DNA of 64,000 nt from contig OZ020592.1 of the NCBI GenBank assembly GCA_963971535.1, positions 120,361,480 through 120,425,479 of the forward strand, given 5' to 3'. This document shows positions 25,127 through 35,911 of this stretch, piece after piece. The position numbers were made by a program, and so were the translations under genes. The number at the start of each line of letters is the position of its first letter. The first letter of the stretch is position 1. This DNA is from Notolepis coatsorum. Taxonomy: Eukaryota > Chordata > Actinopteri > Aulopiformes > Paralepididae. Below the pieces are notes generated by a model. That model did no database searches and was not told where the DNA came from. It saw nothing but the letters and a program-made list of their open reading frames with translations.

Positions 25127-25420
25127 CACTCACTCACTCACTCACTCACTCACTCACTCACTCACTCACTCACTCACCCTGTCACTCACTCACTCACCCT
25201 GTCACTCACTCACTCACTCACTCACTCACTCACTCACTCACTCACTCACTCACTCACTCACTCACTCACCCTGTCACTCACTCACTCACTCACTCACTCA
25301 CTCACTCACTCACTCACTCACTCACTCACTCACCCTGTCACTCACTCACTCACTCACTCACTCACTCACTCACTCACTCACTCACTCACTCACTCACTCA
25401 CTCACTCACTCACCCTGTCA
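25127..25420. repeat. (CACT)n tetranucleotide array, left part
   Basis: Tandem CTCA/CACT with periodic CACCCTGTCACT interruptions. The open frame of alternating Ser, Leu, Thr and His is a by-product. Confidence 0.97.
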
Positions 25421-26291
25421 CAGGGAACAAAATAAGTACCAGCCAACCGCCAATGGCTGGTAAAAAATCTGCCTGGCTGGTAGTTTTTAAAATCTACCAG
25501 CCAAATGGCTGGTAAGTCAAAAAGTTAAGTTTGTTCCCTGAGAGCAGAGCTACATAGCAGTGCGCCTATTTTGTGAGCCGAAATAAGTCTGTGGTTTTTT
25601 CTTCTTCTCACAACGGGTCAAATGCATCTAACATGCATTGCATCGTCGCCATTCCTTTATGCCCACATCGCCCGAAATGAACGTTATGTTAGCGTAAGCT
25701 AACAAGCTAATCCTGATCAGCGGCAGAGCCATAGAGAACAGCAGACAGTGTGGACTGGGGAAAGGGAAATGGGGGGGGGGGGGGGGGGGGGCACTCTCCC
25801 TTTCTCTGTGTGTGTGCGTGCGTTTGGAAAGACGATGAAGTCACTAGTCAGGACTCAGGAGAGGAGTATATTGTAGTAAACTGAGGATTACTGAGGATGC
25901 ACAGATAATGTTGATATTCAAATATAAAAAGGTTTCGAGAGGAGTGGAAGTTTGAAGACAGACTAGACTACAATATGATGCGGGGGTGGTGAGTTGAAAC
26001 AGTGTGTGTGTCCCCGACCCCACTTCTATGTTTCAATAAATTATTTGCATTTAAAACTATTAACGCTGACTCATTCCTTCAGTCCACTCAAAATTATGCT
26101 AATATTCCTTATGTTGTTTATGATATTAATTGAAAATAGCATATGAGAGTATTATATAGTAATAATAACACATGGCGATATACTAAAAAGCTATTTTAAA
26201 TTTTTGGCTGGTAAAAAATCTGCCTGGCTGGTAGTTTTTAAAATCTACCAGCCAAATGGCTGGTAAGTCAAAAAGTAAATTTTGTTCCCTG
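25421..26291. mobile_element. hAT-like element (CAGGGAACAAAAT) with duplicated terminus
   Basis: Begins CAGGGAACAAAATAAG and ends TTTTGTTCCCTG. A perfect 8-bp duplication CCCTGTCA (25413-25420 and 26292-26299) comes from the interruption motif of the host array. About 88 bases ending GTTCCCTG at 25540 are repeated almost exactly at 26204-26291, so the element has a second internal right end and a 120-bp complete mini-element at its left. A 21-base G run lies at 25771-25791. No transposase. Confidence 0.92.
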
Positions 26292-26990
26292 CCCTGTCAC
26301 TCACTCACTCACTCACTCACTCACTCACTCACTCACCCTGTCACTCACTCACTCACTCACTCACTCACTCACTCACTCACTCACTCACTCACTCACTCAC
26401 TCACTCACTCACTCACTCACTCACTCACTCTGTCACTCACTCACTCACTCACTCACTCACTCACTCACTCACTCACTCTGTCACTCACTCACCATGTCAC
26501 TCACTCACTCACTCACTCACTCACTCACTCACTCACTCACTCTGTCACTCACTCACCATGTCACTCACTCACTCACTCACCCTCTCACTCACCCTGTCAC
26601 TCACTCACTCACTCACTCACTCACTCACTCACTCTGTCACTCACTCACTCACTCACCCTCTCACTCACCCTGTCACTCACTCACTCCCTCACTCACTCAC
26701 TCACTCACTCACTCACTCACTCACTCTGTCACTCACTCACTCACTCACCCTCTCACTCACCCTGTCACTCACTCACTCACTCACTCACTCACTCACTCAC
26801 TCACTCACTCACTCACTCTGTCACTCACTCACCATGTCACTCACTCACTCACTCACTCACTCACTCACTCACTCACTCACTCACCATGTCACTCACTCAC
26901 TCACTCACTCACTCACTCACTCACTCACTCACTCACTCACCATGTCACTCACTCACTCACTTACTCACTCACTCACTCAGTCACTCACTC
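26292..26990. repeat. (CACT)n tetranucleotide array, right part
   Basis: Continues the left array with CCCTGTCA, CTCTGTCA and CCATGTCA interruptions arranged in repeated blocks, for example 26530-26620 and 26640-26690. Frames of up to 271 codons are by-products. Confidence 0.97.
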
Positions 26991-27561
26991 AGAGACCCCG
27001 TCCTCTCGGTTGGATTCCCGTTCAGTGGGTCAAAGTTAACCGTTAACTTAACCCCTAACTGCTCCCGATGAGTGTGAGTGAATGTGAGACATCAATTGTA
27101 AAGCGCTTTGGATAAAAGCACTAGGCCTATATTAAATGTTACATTTTATAAATGCAGTCCATTTACATTGAATCCCTGTGTTGTGTTGATTACAGCTCAA
27201 TGAAATGATGTAGATGAGAAAATAGCAACACCTCGTCTTATAGGGAACTGTTACCTTATCTTACCACTGAGCTGTAATTAACACAACACAAGGATTCAAC
27301 ATCACCGGTGGCCACATTTAAACTCATCTACCCTTTTACTCTGTCCATTCTATTTTATTGCACTTCTATTTAACCTTTTATTTTTATTGCACTGCACTGT
27401 TGCATAATTTTAATTCTACTATTTTATTTCACTGCACTATTTTACTCTGTCTATTGCTTTTCATTACAGATTCAAGGCTATCGGGTATTAAACTGTGTGG
27501 GTGTCAAACAAGAAATACTGTCGGGCTTTAAAACTGTGTAGGACCCAGGCCTAGAACTGCG
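26991..27561. other. Spacer with a LINE-like GCTTTGGATAAAAGC tail word
   Basis: GTAAAGCGCTTTGGATAAAAG near 27097 resembles the 3' end of L2-type elements. ATTGCACTATTTTACTCTGT-like words around 27425 recur at 28933, so both belong to a dispersed repeat. No gene. Confidence 0.5.
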
Positions 27562-28247
27562 CCCTGAGAGGGAGGTTGGCCCTGAGAGGGAGGTTGGCCC
27601 TGAGCGGGAGGTTGGCCCTGAGCGGGAGGTTGGCCCTGAGAGGGAGGTTGGCCCTGAGAGGGAGGTTTGCCCTGAGAGGGAGGTTTGCCCTGAGAGGGAG
27701 GTTTGCCCTGAGAGGCAGGTTTGCCCTGAGCGGGAGGTTTGCCCTGAGAGGGAGGTTTGCCCTGAGAGGGAGGTTTGCCCTGAGAGGGAGGTTTGCCCTG
27801 AGAGGGAGGTTTGCCCCGAGAGGGAGGTTTGCCCTGAGAGGGAGGTTTGCCCTGAGCGGGAGGTTTGCCCTGAGAGGGAGGTTTGCCCTGAGAGGGAGGT
27901 TTGCCCTGAGAGGGAGGTTTGCCCTGAGAGGGAGGTTTGCCCTGAGAGGGAGGTTTGCCCTGAGAGGGAGGTTTGCCCTGAGAGGGAGGTTTGCCCTGAG
28001 AGGGAGGTTTGCCCTGAGAGGGGGAACTACGCCCTGAGAGGGAGGTTTGCCCTGAGAGGGAGGTTTGCCCTGAGAGGGAGGTTTGCCCTGAGAGGGAGGT
28101 TTGCCCTGAGAGGGAGGTTTGCCCTGAGAGGGGGAACTACGCCCTGAGAGGGAGGTTTGCCCTGAGAGGGAGGTTTGCCCTGAGGGGGAGGTTTGCCCTG
28201 AGGGGGAGGTTTGCCCTGAGAGGGAGGTTTGCCCTGAGAGGGAGGTT
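27562..28247. repeat. Minisatellite, 18-bp unit, about 38 copies
   Basis: The unit is CCCTGAGAGGGAGGTTTG with GAGCGG and TTGG variants. Two copies carry a GGGGAACTACG interruption (28021, 28132), showing a duplicated block. The 239-codon minus frame (repeating LRANLP) and the 153-codon plus frame (repeating ALRGRF) arise because 18 is divisible by three. Confidence 0.96.
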
Positions 28248-28393
28248 CGAAGGGTCAAAGTGGGTATCAAACAGGAGGGAAGACTGTCAGGTTTTAAACT
28301 GTGGATACCAAACAGAGAAGGTAGAGACGACTTTAAACTGTTAAACAGTAATCCAGAACTATTTTATTGCACTGTTAAAAAACACTTTTATAT

Positions 28394-28880
28394 CGGGCGG
28401 CTAAGTGGCGCAGTGGGCAAGGCGCTCGCCACTAACACAGGATATGCTGGGTTCGAGCCCAGCTCTCGGCGTTGCTACCAGCTTGGCTGGTCGTTCATAC
28501 TAACACAATTGGCAGTATTAGGGGGTGGGAAAGCCGGTGGGTGGGGATTGGACGTTGTGGACAGCGACTCCTACAGGTCGGTTGGTGCGCCTGTACAGCA
28601 GAATCAGGAAGTATCGGGGGTAGTGTGAGCCTCCCACGCGTTACTCCTCGCCACTGAGAGATCGCGCTGTTCAGGTGAAAAGATGTGACGGCTGCCTCCT
28701 CGTGTACCGGAGGGGACACGTGATGCAAGGCTTGGTCCTCACTGCAGCCGACCAGTGGGAGGCATAGTCTAGCAACGTTTGAGACAGGGGAGGGGAGAAT
28801 TGAAGGGAGAATTGGCGAGGCGAAATTGGGATGGGAGAAAAATAGAAAAATAAGGAGAAAAAGTGGATAAAAAAAAAAAA
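28394..28880 (+). mobile_element. tRNA-derived SINE, long type (about 487 bp)
   Basis: Starts CGGGCGGCTAAGTGGCGCAG. The A-box region TGGCGCAGTGGGC and B box GGTTCGAGCCC (28450) are intact. Its body includes CTCGTGTACCGGAGGGGAC, and it ends with AAAATAGAAAAATAAGG and an A tail. A short duplication TTTATAT flanks it (28387-28393 and 28883-28889). Confidence 0.9.
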
Positions 28881-28989
28881 CGTTTATATGTCTGCACTTT
28901 ATGTGCTCATTTCATGTCTATTCTATACCACTACTTATTGCACTATTTTACTCTGTCTATTGATTCTATCTTACTCTTTTTATTATTGT

Positions 28990-29296
28990 CTTTTTTTTTA
29001 TCAACTTGTTCTCCCATTTTCAATTTTTCTCCCATCCCCAATTTCGTATTGTCCAATTCTCCCCTCCCCTGTCTCGAACGTTGTTAGGCCATGCCTCCCA
29101 CAGGCCGGCTGCAATGTGGACAAAGCCTTGCATCACGCGTCCCCTCCGGTACACGAGGAGGCAGCCGTCGCATCTTTTCACCTGCACAGCGCGATCTCTC
29201 AGCGGCGAGGGTCTGCGTGGGAGGGTCACGCCGCCCCCGTCGCTTCCTGATTCTGCTGCGCAGGCGCACCAACCGACCTGTAGGAGTCGCTGTCAG
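28990..29296 (-). mobile_element. Long-type SINE, 5'-truncated, minus strand
   Basis: Complement of the 3' two-thirds of the 28394 SINE, with the A tail as a T run at 28990-28998. It stops at about 29296 before the tRNA-like head. The two SINEs face each other 110 bases apart and could pair in RNA. Confidence 0.85.
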
Positions 29297-29393
29297 TTTT
29301 TTAAACTGAATCAAACCATAAACAAGGTGGCCTGTTGGGATGTTAGATCCTAATGTGAAAAACTGTGATTTTATATGTCTGCACTTCATGTGC

Positions 29394-29478
29394 TCATTTT
29401 CCTGTCTTTTTTCTGTTGTGAAGCACTTTGAACTGCAGTTTCTGTATGAAAGGTGCTATACAAATAAAGCTTTATTTT
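29394..29478 (+). mobile_element. LINE 3' tail (GAAGCACTTTGAACTGC type)
   Basis: GAAGCACTTTGAACTGCAG, GAAAGGTGCTATACAAATAA and AGCTTTATTTTATTATTA form a 3' end seen in many fish LINEs. The upstream word TATATGTCTGCACTT also occurs at 28884, before the inverted SINE. Confidence 0.7.
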
Positions 29479-29480
29479 AT

Positions 29481-30002
29481 TATTAATATTACCCTCGATG
29501 ACTAATGTCAAACTAAATGAATGTGTGCAAAAACTGAGTTTTGGGCTGTGTATGTGTGAGCTTATGAGCAGAATAAATCAGCATTGTTAAATCAGCAAGT
29601 GGCCCTTTTTAACGCCACTCCATTCCTCTGTCACGGTGATGTTACGGTTGATCTGGCGTTTCGAGCGGAGCTTCTTTGTTGTGCGGCTGCCGGCTTGAAA
29701 AGCCTGTAGACAACAGACCAACCTGTCTTTCTCTAGAGGGCAAACAATAGTTTGAATGTAATCACTACAGAGTACCAACACAGACAGACACACACACACA
29801 CATGCAAGAACAATGGCAGTATGAACGATGGCGCTCTCATCAAGATACACTGGGAGTCGATGGTGTCAAATCATTTGCAGCGTTTGTTTTTTGCCAGCTG
29901 GAATTTCCATTTGGGTGCGATAGGCTGTGCAGTACCGCACAATCACAGAAAAATATAGCCTAATAAATTAAAGGTGCTGCTGTAAGTGGTATTTTGTTGT
30001 TA
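29481..30002. other. Spacer, no gene seen
   Basis: Two short frames were inspected (29587-29850 minus, 29752-29958 plus) and neither has a recognisable domain. TTAAAGGTGCTGCTGTAAGTG at 29968 resembles 62486-62505. Confidence 0.45.
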
Positions 30003-30285
30003 AGGGGTGCACCGATATATCGGTCGGGTATCGGTATCGGCCGATAAGTGCCTTGTTGACTACCATCGGCCTTTCGGCCGATAAGCTCAAATTTGCAGAT
30101 GGCAGTGGCCGATTAATATCCGTCAATTTGTGTCGCGTCAATTTGGTCCACATGTTCAAACTTTGAAAAAAGTTTCAGTCAAGCAACCTGCACAACCCCG
30201 CCCACACATGACGGTATGACTTTCATTATCATCAGCGGGGGGGGGGGGGGGGGTGTTACCAAGTAAACAAATCACGGAGATGGCC
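30003..30285 (+). mobile_element. Left end of a hAT-like element (TGCACCGATATATCGG)
   Basis: AGGGGTGCACCGATATATCGG is followed by repeated TATCGG and GCCGAT words and a G run near 30235-30253. A matching opposite terminus (GGTGCATCCCTG) lies at 36796-36807. No target duplication links the two, so they may be separate copies. Confidence 0.6.
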
Positions 30286-31400
30286 AGTTCGCCCGCAGCA
30301 ATCTAGTGCTAATGTTAAGCTCTCAGAATGGTAGCAGTTAGCCCGCAGCAATCTAGTGCTAACGTTAAGCTCTCAGAATGGTAGCAGCTCGCCCGCAGCA
30401 TCTAGTGCTAACCTTAAGCTCTCAGAATGGTAGCAGTTCTCCCGCAGCATCTAGTGCTAACGTTAAGCTCTCAGAATGGTAGCAGTTCGCCCGCAGCATC
30501 TAGTGCTAACCTTAAGCTCTCAGAATGGTAGCAGTTCTCCCGCAGCAATCTAGTGCTAATGTTAAGCTCTCAGAATGGTAGCAGCTCGCCCGCAGCATCT
30601 AGTGCTAACCTTAAGCTCTCAGAATGGTAGCAGTTCGCCCGCAGCATCTAGTGCTAACCTTAAGCTCTCAGAATGGTAGCAGTTCTCCCGCAGCATCTAG
30701 TGCTAACCTTAAGCTCTCAGAATGGTAGCAGTTCTCCCGCAGCATCTAGTGCTAACGTTAAGCTCTCAGAATGGTAGCAGTTCTCCCGCAGCATCTAGTG
30801 CTAACGTTAGCTCTCAGAATGGTAGCAGCTCGCCCGCAGCATCTAGTGCTATCGTTAAGCTCTCAGAATGGTAGCAGCTCGGGGGCGGTTAGGTGGCCGA
30901 GCGGAGATTGCGTTCGTCACCAACCCCGGAGCTGTGAGCTGGATTCGCCTGTTCGAGTCCAGCTCACAGCTCCGGGGTTGTCACCAGCTTGGCTGGCCGT
31001 CTGCACTAATACAATTGGCTGTATTAGAGGGTGGGAGAAGCTGGCGGGGTGGGTCCGGGTCGTTGTAAACAGCGACTCCTACAGTTCGGTCGGGGCGCCT
31101 GCTAAGCGCGGATAGGACTTGAGCGGGATAGTGTGATCCTCCCACACGCTACGCCCTCTCGATGAGAATCCGCGCTGCCAGGTGAAAAGAAGCGGTGATT
31201 GGCTGGACGTGTGTCGGAGGAAGCACGTGGTAGCCTCCACTCTCCCAGACCGACTGTGGGGGGTAAGTGCGCAGCGACCAGGAAGGGACTGGGAATTGGC
31301 ATACGACTAACATTGGGATGGGAGAAAATCGGAGGAAAATGGAGGGGGAAAAAGATAAAAAAAAAAAAAAAATGGTAGCAGCTCGCCCGCAGCATCCTAC
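30286..31400. repeat. Minisatellite, about 49-bp unit, split by a SINE
   Basis: Units read CAGTTCGCCCGCAGCATCTAG, then TGCTAACGTTAAGCTCTCAG and AATGGTAG. About 12 copies run to 30881. The array resumes at 31371 after the SINE with the duplicated AATGGTAGCAGCTCG. Confidence 0.93.
30882..31370 (+). mobile_element. Long-type SINE with an enlarged T-arm hairpin
   Basis: Starts GGGGCGGTTAGGTGGCCGAG and ends in an A tail. A perfect 15-bp target duplication AATGGTAGCAGCTCG lies at 30867-30881 and 31371-31385, inside the 49-bp minisatellite. The B box GTTCGAGTCC (30951-30960) sits in the loop of perfect 23-bp inverted arms (30921-30943 and 30958-30980). Other copies have only about 8 paired bases there. 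Confidence 0.92.
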
Positions 31401-31745
31401 ACACAACAACACACACTCTCGTTACCACAACGCTTTACGGTATTTTCACACTGTCGCAACATTACCGTAAAGCGTGAACACCGTTGTGATCATACACAAC
31501 ACTACAGTTAGCTCTCAGAATAGCCAGTTAGCCTGCAGCACCAGCAACGGTAAGCGTGTCTCATTTAATTTCACCCACTGAAGCGGGGTTCCCCTCCTCC
31601 TCCTCCTCCTCCTGTGTGTAGACAACCAGCTCTGTCAAGTCAAGTCAAGAGTTTTATTTGTCACGGCATACAAGTATACAATGAAATGCGGGTGGTCTTG
31701 CCCGCAACGATGTGCAATACAGTGGTACAACATATAATTGGACGT

Positions 31746-32275
31746 GACCCTCTTTGCGCCGCCCCTGTGCCTCAAATAGATCCGCTATCAACTCTATCTT
31801 TAATCTTTCAAAATGTTCAGTTGCTATCGCTATTTGCTCTATCTTTAATTTTTCAAAATGTACAGTTGCTATTGCATGCACTCATCTGTGTTTCACCACA
31901 CACATGAGTGCATGCTTACCAACTGTCCGTCTGCAACACTACTATCACCAACATCTAAGAAGGGAGATCCCCCCTTGAATGGCCCTTCTAAGGTTTCTCT
32001 CCTCCACACTGCCTGTGGAGCTTTTTTCCCTATTGTTAGGTTTTAGTGAGTTTTTCCTTACCTTCGCGTGGGGTATGTCTGGGAGTGCTTGCATTCTTTC
32101 ATTTATTTGCATTCATCTAAAAAATGTTTGGACCCTATTGTGTTCTTGTTCTGTTCTTGACTTATTGTTATGTTGTCTTCTTGACTTGTTTAAAGAAGAC
32201 CTGTACGGCCCATGGGGACATTAACGTGTGTTGTCGGGCCCTATAAATAAATTTGATTTGATTTGATTTGATAAT
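31746..32275 (+). mobile_element. Second LINE 3' end inserted in the first LINE's 3'-UTR
   Basis: Contains GAGCTTTTTTCCCTATTG and AGTGAGTTTTTCCTTACC, a motif common to fish LINE 3' regions, then AAATAAATTTGATTTGATTT as tail. The left border is approximate because no clear duplication is visible. Confidence 0.65.
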
Positions 32276-32587
32276 AGAATCCAATAAAACAACAACATTG
32301 TGCAATAAACAGGTAACAGGTAACATGGTGGGACATCTCGGTATCTGTACATAGTTATTTACAGAGCATATAGGACATGCTGGGTCCTTTGGTAGTGCAA
32401 TACACTGTTACTGTTGTTATACTATTTCTAAAGTGACCTTTCCTTTTTGGCCATAAGTGTGGGCGTGTGCGGCATGAGTGTGCCTGCTCATGTTAAAGTG
32501 GCTGCTAGTGTGTGAGCGTGCACAGCGTGCGTGTCGTGTGTGTGCTCATGTGTGCTTGTGTGTGAGAAGTTCAGTGTTCTGTGGCAC

Positions 32588-32938
32588 TCAGTGTTCATTG
32601 TTCAAGGCTCTGATGGCCTGGGGGAAGAAGCTGAGCCGAAGCCTCTCTGTCCTAGTAGCTGGGGTTCGCAGGCGTCTGCCTGACCTCAGCAGCTGGAACA
32701 GGCTGTTATTGGGGTGGTGGGGGTCTTTCATTATTCTGCAGGCTCTGGATTTGCACCTCTTGTTGTATAGCACCTGCAGGGGAGGTAGTGCAATACCCGT
32801 GGTACGCTCGGCTGAGCGCACCACTCTCTGTAGGGCCTTCTTGTCCTGTGCCGTGCTGTTTCCATACCAGGCAGTGATGTTTCCAGTCAAGATGCTCTCT
32901 ACAGCTCCGGAGTAGAAGGACTGGAGTACAGGGAGCGA
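32588..32938 (-). pseudogene. LINE ORF2 C-terminus, other side of the hAT insertion
   Basis: Encodes a typical LINE tail on the minus strand (ILTGNITAWYGNSTAQDKK, LQRVVRSAE, SGRRLRTPATRTERL) and a stop after ALNNEH. It follows directly from the 34201 fragment once one copy of CTGGAGTA and the insertion are removed. No stop is visible inside it. Confidence 0.88.
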
Positions 32939-34200
32939 AATTAACTTTTTTACTCACCGGCCAGTGGCGGGTAGATGGGAAGAGTCTACCCGCCAAGCAT
33001 ATTTCTTACCTGCCAATATATATTTTATATATACTTTTTTTTTTTAAATAAAATATATATTATATAATCATACTTGTAGTTGTATTATCTGCGAGACATC
33101 GCCACCACGCAATAAGTCAAAATGCTTGCTATCTGCAAACAGCTCCACTGTCTGTTTTGGCTGTGTTGCTCTTCTAGAAAAATAATCCTTTCAGGGTTGC
33201 CTATTGAAATACTGTACACTTTCCTACTGTACACTTTCCTGATTAATTGAAATGGGGGACCCTGATGTAAACAAGACGAAAGTCTTTCTCTGGTCTGCAT
33301 CCCCTTAACAATTGTGTGTATTGAGCTGTACTGTATTGTACCCATTCTGCAATCTGTTAATAAAGTTTTCAATCAATCAATCAATCACACCTCCAGTACA
33401 GAAACATTGTTTGAGTTTGCGTGTCAGGTAGACCATTGATTGACAGTCGAGTCTGCCAATTACATCACATCGCTTGCACTCCGGTGCTGCAGCTGGACCC
33501 ATTGCCCACCTCTGCTGTTGATAACGCTAGCCAAGTTATTATACACACAGATACACAGTGGGCCAGTGACTTTGGTGTAGGGGTGTAACAATGCATCGAT
33601 CCTAAGGGGGAAATTCAACTGCATCGATTTGAAAATGTTAGAATAGATTATCGCAATTTTAATGTGTACACGTTATGTTATTGTCTGCATCAACGTTATG
33701 ATTAACAAAGCAAGGCATTCGTTTTGTTGCATTAACGTTATATTACTATTGCTATCGATAAATCTAGGTGTTCTAAAATCTATTGCTATTGGTAAGAGAG
33801 ACTATAATAAATTGGTGTCTCGGAAAACGAGAGCCCTGATCGCGGAGTTTCAGGAAGTAAACAAGAAAAATGAGAGCTTCTGATTGGTCATTTGCTTTAT
33901 TTCCCATGAAACCAGTCACTTCACTCTACTGTGATTGGACCGTTGGCTTGAGTGCAATGTGGGACTTGTAGTTTTTTAACGATCTCGCAGCGGAGGAAAA
34001 AAAAGACGAGAGAGGCTATAATCTGTATTCGCACAGCGTGCGCGTAATTGATTTTTACCGTTCGCATACAAATATTTTTAAGGGCCTGCTTATGAACTAC
34101 ACGTCTACACGCCACACGGCGGGCAGCCCTCTAAGTGTCATGCGCCAAAGGTAAAAACAGACCGCCCCTGGCGGGCGGCGGGCTTTAGTTTCGGTCCCTG
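32939..34200. mobile_element. hAT-like element interrupting LINE ORF2
   Basis: Begins CAGGGAGCGAAATTAAC and ends with the complement of CAGGGACCGAAACTAAAG. A perfect 8-bp duplication CTGGAGTA lies at 32931-32938 and 34201-34208. Subterminal CACCGGCCAGTGGCGGG and GGCGGGCGGCGGGC words recall the CAGGGGAGG family. The interior holds a piece of the CCGAT-type element (about 33040-33170), a LINE tail (33239-33387) and another hAT-like terminus at 33578 (TAGGGGTGTAACAATGCATC). Confidence 0.92.
33239..33387 (+). mobile_element. LINE 3' end, tail family A
   Basis: ATTGAAATGGGGGACCCTG, ACAATTGTGTGTATTGAGC, then TTAATAAAGTTTTCAATCAA. AATAAA serves as polyadenylation signal and ATCA repeats form the tail. 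Severely 5'-truncated. Confidence 0.85.
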
Positions 34201-35560
34201 CTGGAGTATCTTCCCCGATACTCTGAACTTCCTTAACTGTCTCAGGTGGTAGAGGCGCTGCTTCGCCTTTTTTACGACTGTGTCTATGTGTGTTGACCAT
34301 GTCAGATCCTCTGAGATGTGGACCCCCAGGTACTTAAAGCTGCTCACCCTGTCCACGGTAGCCCCGTTTATCATCAGTGGTGTGTGTGTCTCCTGCTGTC
34401 CTCTCCTATAATCCACGATCAGCTCCTTGGTTTTACCAATGTTCAGGAGCAGGCTGTTGTCCTGGCACCAGCGTTCCAGTACCTCAACCTCCTCCCGGTA
34501 GGCCTTCTCGTCGTTGTCCGAGATCAGCCCCACCACCACCGTGTCGTCTGCAAACTTCACTATGGAGTTGGAGCTGAACTTGGCCACACAATCGTGTGTG
34601 TAGAGTGAGTACAGCAGGGGGCTCAGAACACAGCCCTGGGGGGACCCGATGCTCAGGGTGATGGTGTTGGAGGTCTGACCCCCCACCCTGACCGCCTGGG
34701 GTCTTTCACTCAGAAAGTCCAGTACCCAGGCGCTCAGGGCGGAGCTCAGACCCAGCTCGATCAGCTTGTCCACCAGTCTGGTGGGGACTATGGTGTTGAA
34801 CGCTGAGCTGTAGTCAATGAACAACAGTCTCACATAGCCCCCCTTCTGACGGTCAATGTGAGAGAGGGTGCTGTGCAGTACCTGGGAGACCGCGTCGTCA
34901 GTGGACCTGTTTGTCCTGTATGCAAATTGCATAGGGTCCATATCACTGGGGAGGGAGGCACAAATGTGGTCCTTGACCAGCCTCTCGAAACATTTCATGA
35001 CCACAGAGGTGAGTGCCACCGGTCTGTAGTCATTGAGACATGTTGGGGAGGGTTTCTTCGGTACAGGGATGATGGTAGACATCTTGAAGCAGGCAGGGAC
35101 CACTGACTCCGCCAGGGATTGATTAAATATGGCGGTGAACACCGGGGCTAGCTGGTTGGCACAGGACTTAAGTATGCGTCCTGTTATACCATCTGGGCCA
35201 GCAGCCTTCCTGGTGTTCACCTGCATAAATGCTCTTCTCACACTGTGTTCCGACAACGAGAGCGTCCCCGCGGTTGCCCCCCCCCCTCCACAACAGCCGG
35301 CGCGCCAGTGACGTCACTAGCCGGTGGGCTAGCGTCACCACTGTTTGCACCAAACCGTGTGTAGAAGGAGTTGAGTTTGTCCGCGAGAGAGGCGTCGTCG
35401 CTCCCCATTGAGGGGGCGCTGACTTTGTAGTCAGTTATTGTCTTCAGTCCCCGCCATAAGCCTCTTGTGTCGTTTTGTGCCATTTGTGTCTCCAGTTTAT
35501 CAGCATATGTCCGTTTTGCATGGCTCGCTCCATTAGTGAGGACTGGTCTCGCCCTCTGCT
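34201..35560 (-). pseudogene. LINE ORF2 reverse transcriptase, main part, disrupted
   Basis: The minus-strand frame from 35256 shows the domain in order: RKAAGPDGITGRIL, NDYRPVALTSVVMKCFE, QFAYRTNRSTDDA, FIDYSSAFNTI, GSPQGCVLSPLLYSLYT, catalytic FADDT and KYLGVHI. A frame change lies between 35238 and 35256: the preceding part (MAQNDTRGLWRGLK) is in another frame up to about 35483. The frame leaves LINE sequence at 34200, where the hAT-like element starts; the residues after KILQ are transposon-encoded noise. The copy cannot make a full protein. Confidence 0.9.
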
Positions 35561-35827
35561 GGCGCGTGTGTGCACTACAACAAAACTCCGTTTAGACGGT
35601 ATTGATTTTCAATACGTCTGGATTTCTAAATACCCTGATATACCGTAATACCGTCATACCGCCCAAGCCTACACGCTACTGCATCAAAGTTACTTATGAT
35701 TAACAAAGGCATTCGTTTTGTGGCATTAACGTTATATAGTTACACGTTCAATAACATCAGCATATTTACCCGAACATAGCAAGCATTACTCATTCATATC
35801 TCTCACTTCCTTCCTTTGCTCAGAGAG
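35561..35827. other. hAT-like right end plus spacer
   Basis: Positions 35600-35671 carry ATACCGTAATACCGTCATACC ending GCCCAAGCCTA, a hAT-like terminus (TAGGCTTGGGCGGTAT inverted). Its partner is not found. The next stretch (35685-35745) matches 33686-33750, the interior of the TAGGGGTGTAAC-type element. Confidence 0.55.
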
Positions 35828-35911
35828 CCCGTACTGAATTGTACCCATTCTGCAATCTGTTAATAAAGTTTTCAATCAGACAAATGTATAGAAAAGCTTT
35901 TATTATAACAT
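35828..35911 (+). repeat. Left arm of an inverted repeat flanking the assembly gap
   Basis: A LINE tail A 3' end (ACCCATTCTGCAATCTG, AATAAAGTTTTCAATCA) followed by CAGACAAATGTATAGAAAAG. Both the LINE end and the roughly 30 bases of flank reappear inverted at 36455-36540. The shared flank means this is a duplication rather than two independent insertions. Confidence 0.8.

Larger units (their letters stand above)
31634..35560 (-). mobile_element. CR1/L2/Rex1-group LINE, split by two later insertions
   Basis: Read on the minus strand: ORF2 reverse transcriptase (35560 to 34201), then its C-terminus (32938 to 32588), then a 3' untranslated region ending ACAAATAAAACTC and TTGACTTGACTTGA at about 31634. 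A hAT-like element occupies 32939-34200 with target duplication CTGGAGTA. A second LINE 3' end in opposite orientation occupies about 31746-32275. Removing both makes one ordinary 5'-truncated LINE. The clade name is recognition only. Confidence 0.85.

Noticed and set aside
25127-26990. Telomeric or centromeric satellite
   Set aside because: The unit is CACT, not TTAGGG, and the arrays are short and interrupted by transposons.
26256-27071. 271-codon frame of Ser/Leu/Thr/His
   Set aside because: Translation of the CACT tetranucleotide array and a hAT-like end.
27551-28270. 239-codon frame with repeated LRANLP
   Set aside because: 18-bp minisatellite; open on both strands.
31634-35560. LTR retrotransposon or endogenous retrovirus
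   Set aside because: No long terminal repeats, protease, integrase or primer-binding site; tail and motifs are those of a non-LTR element.
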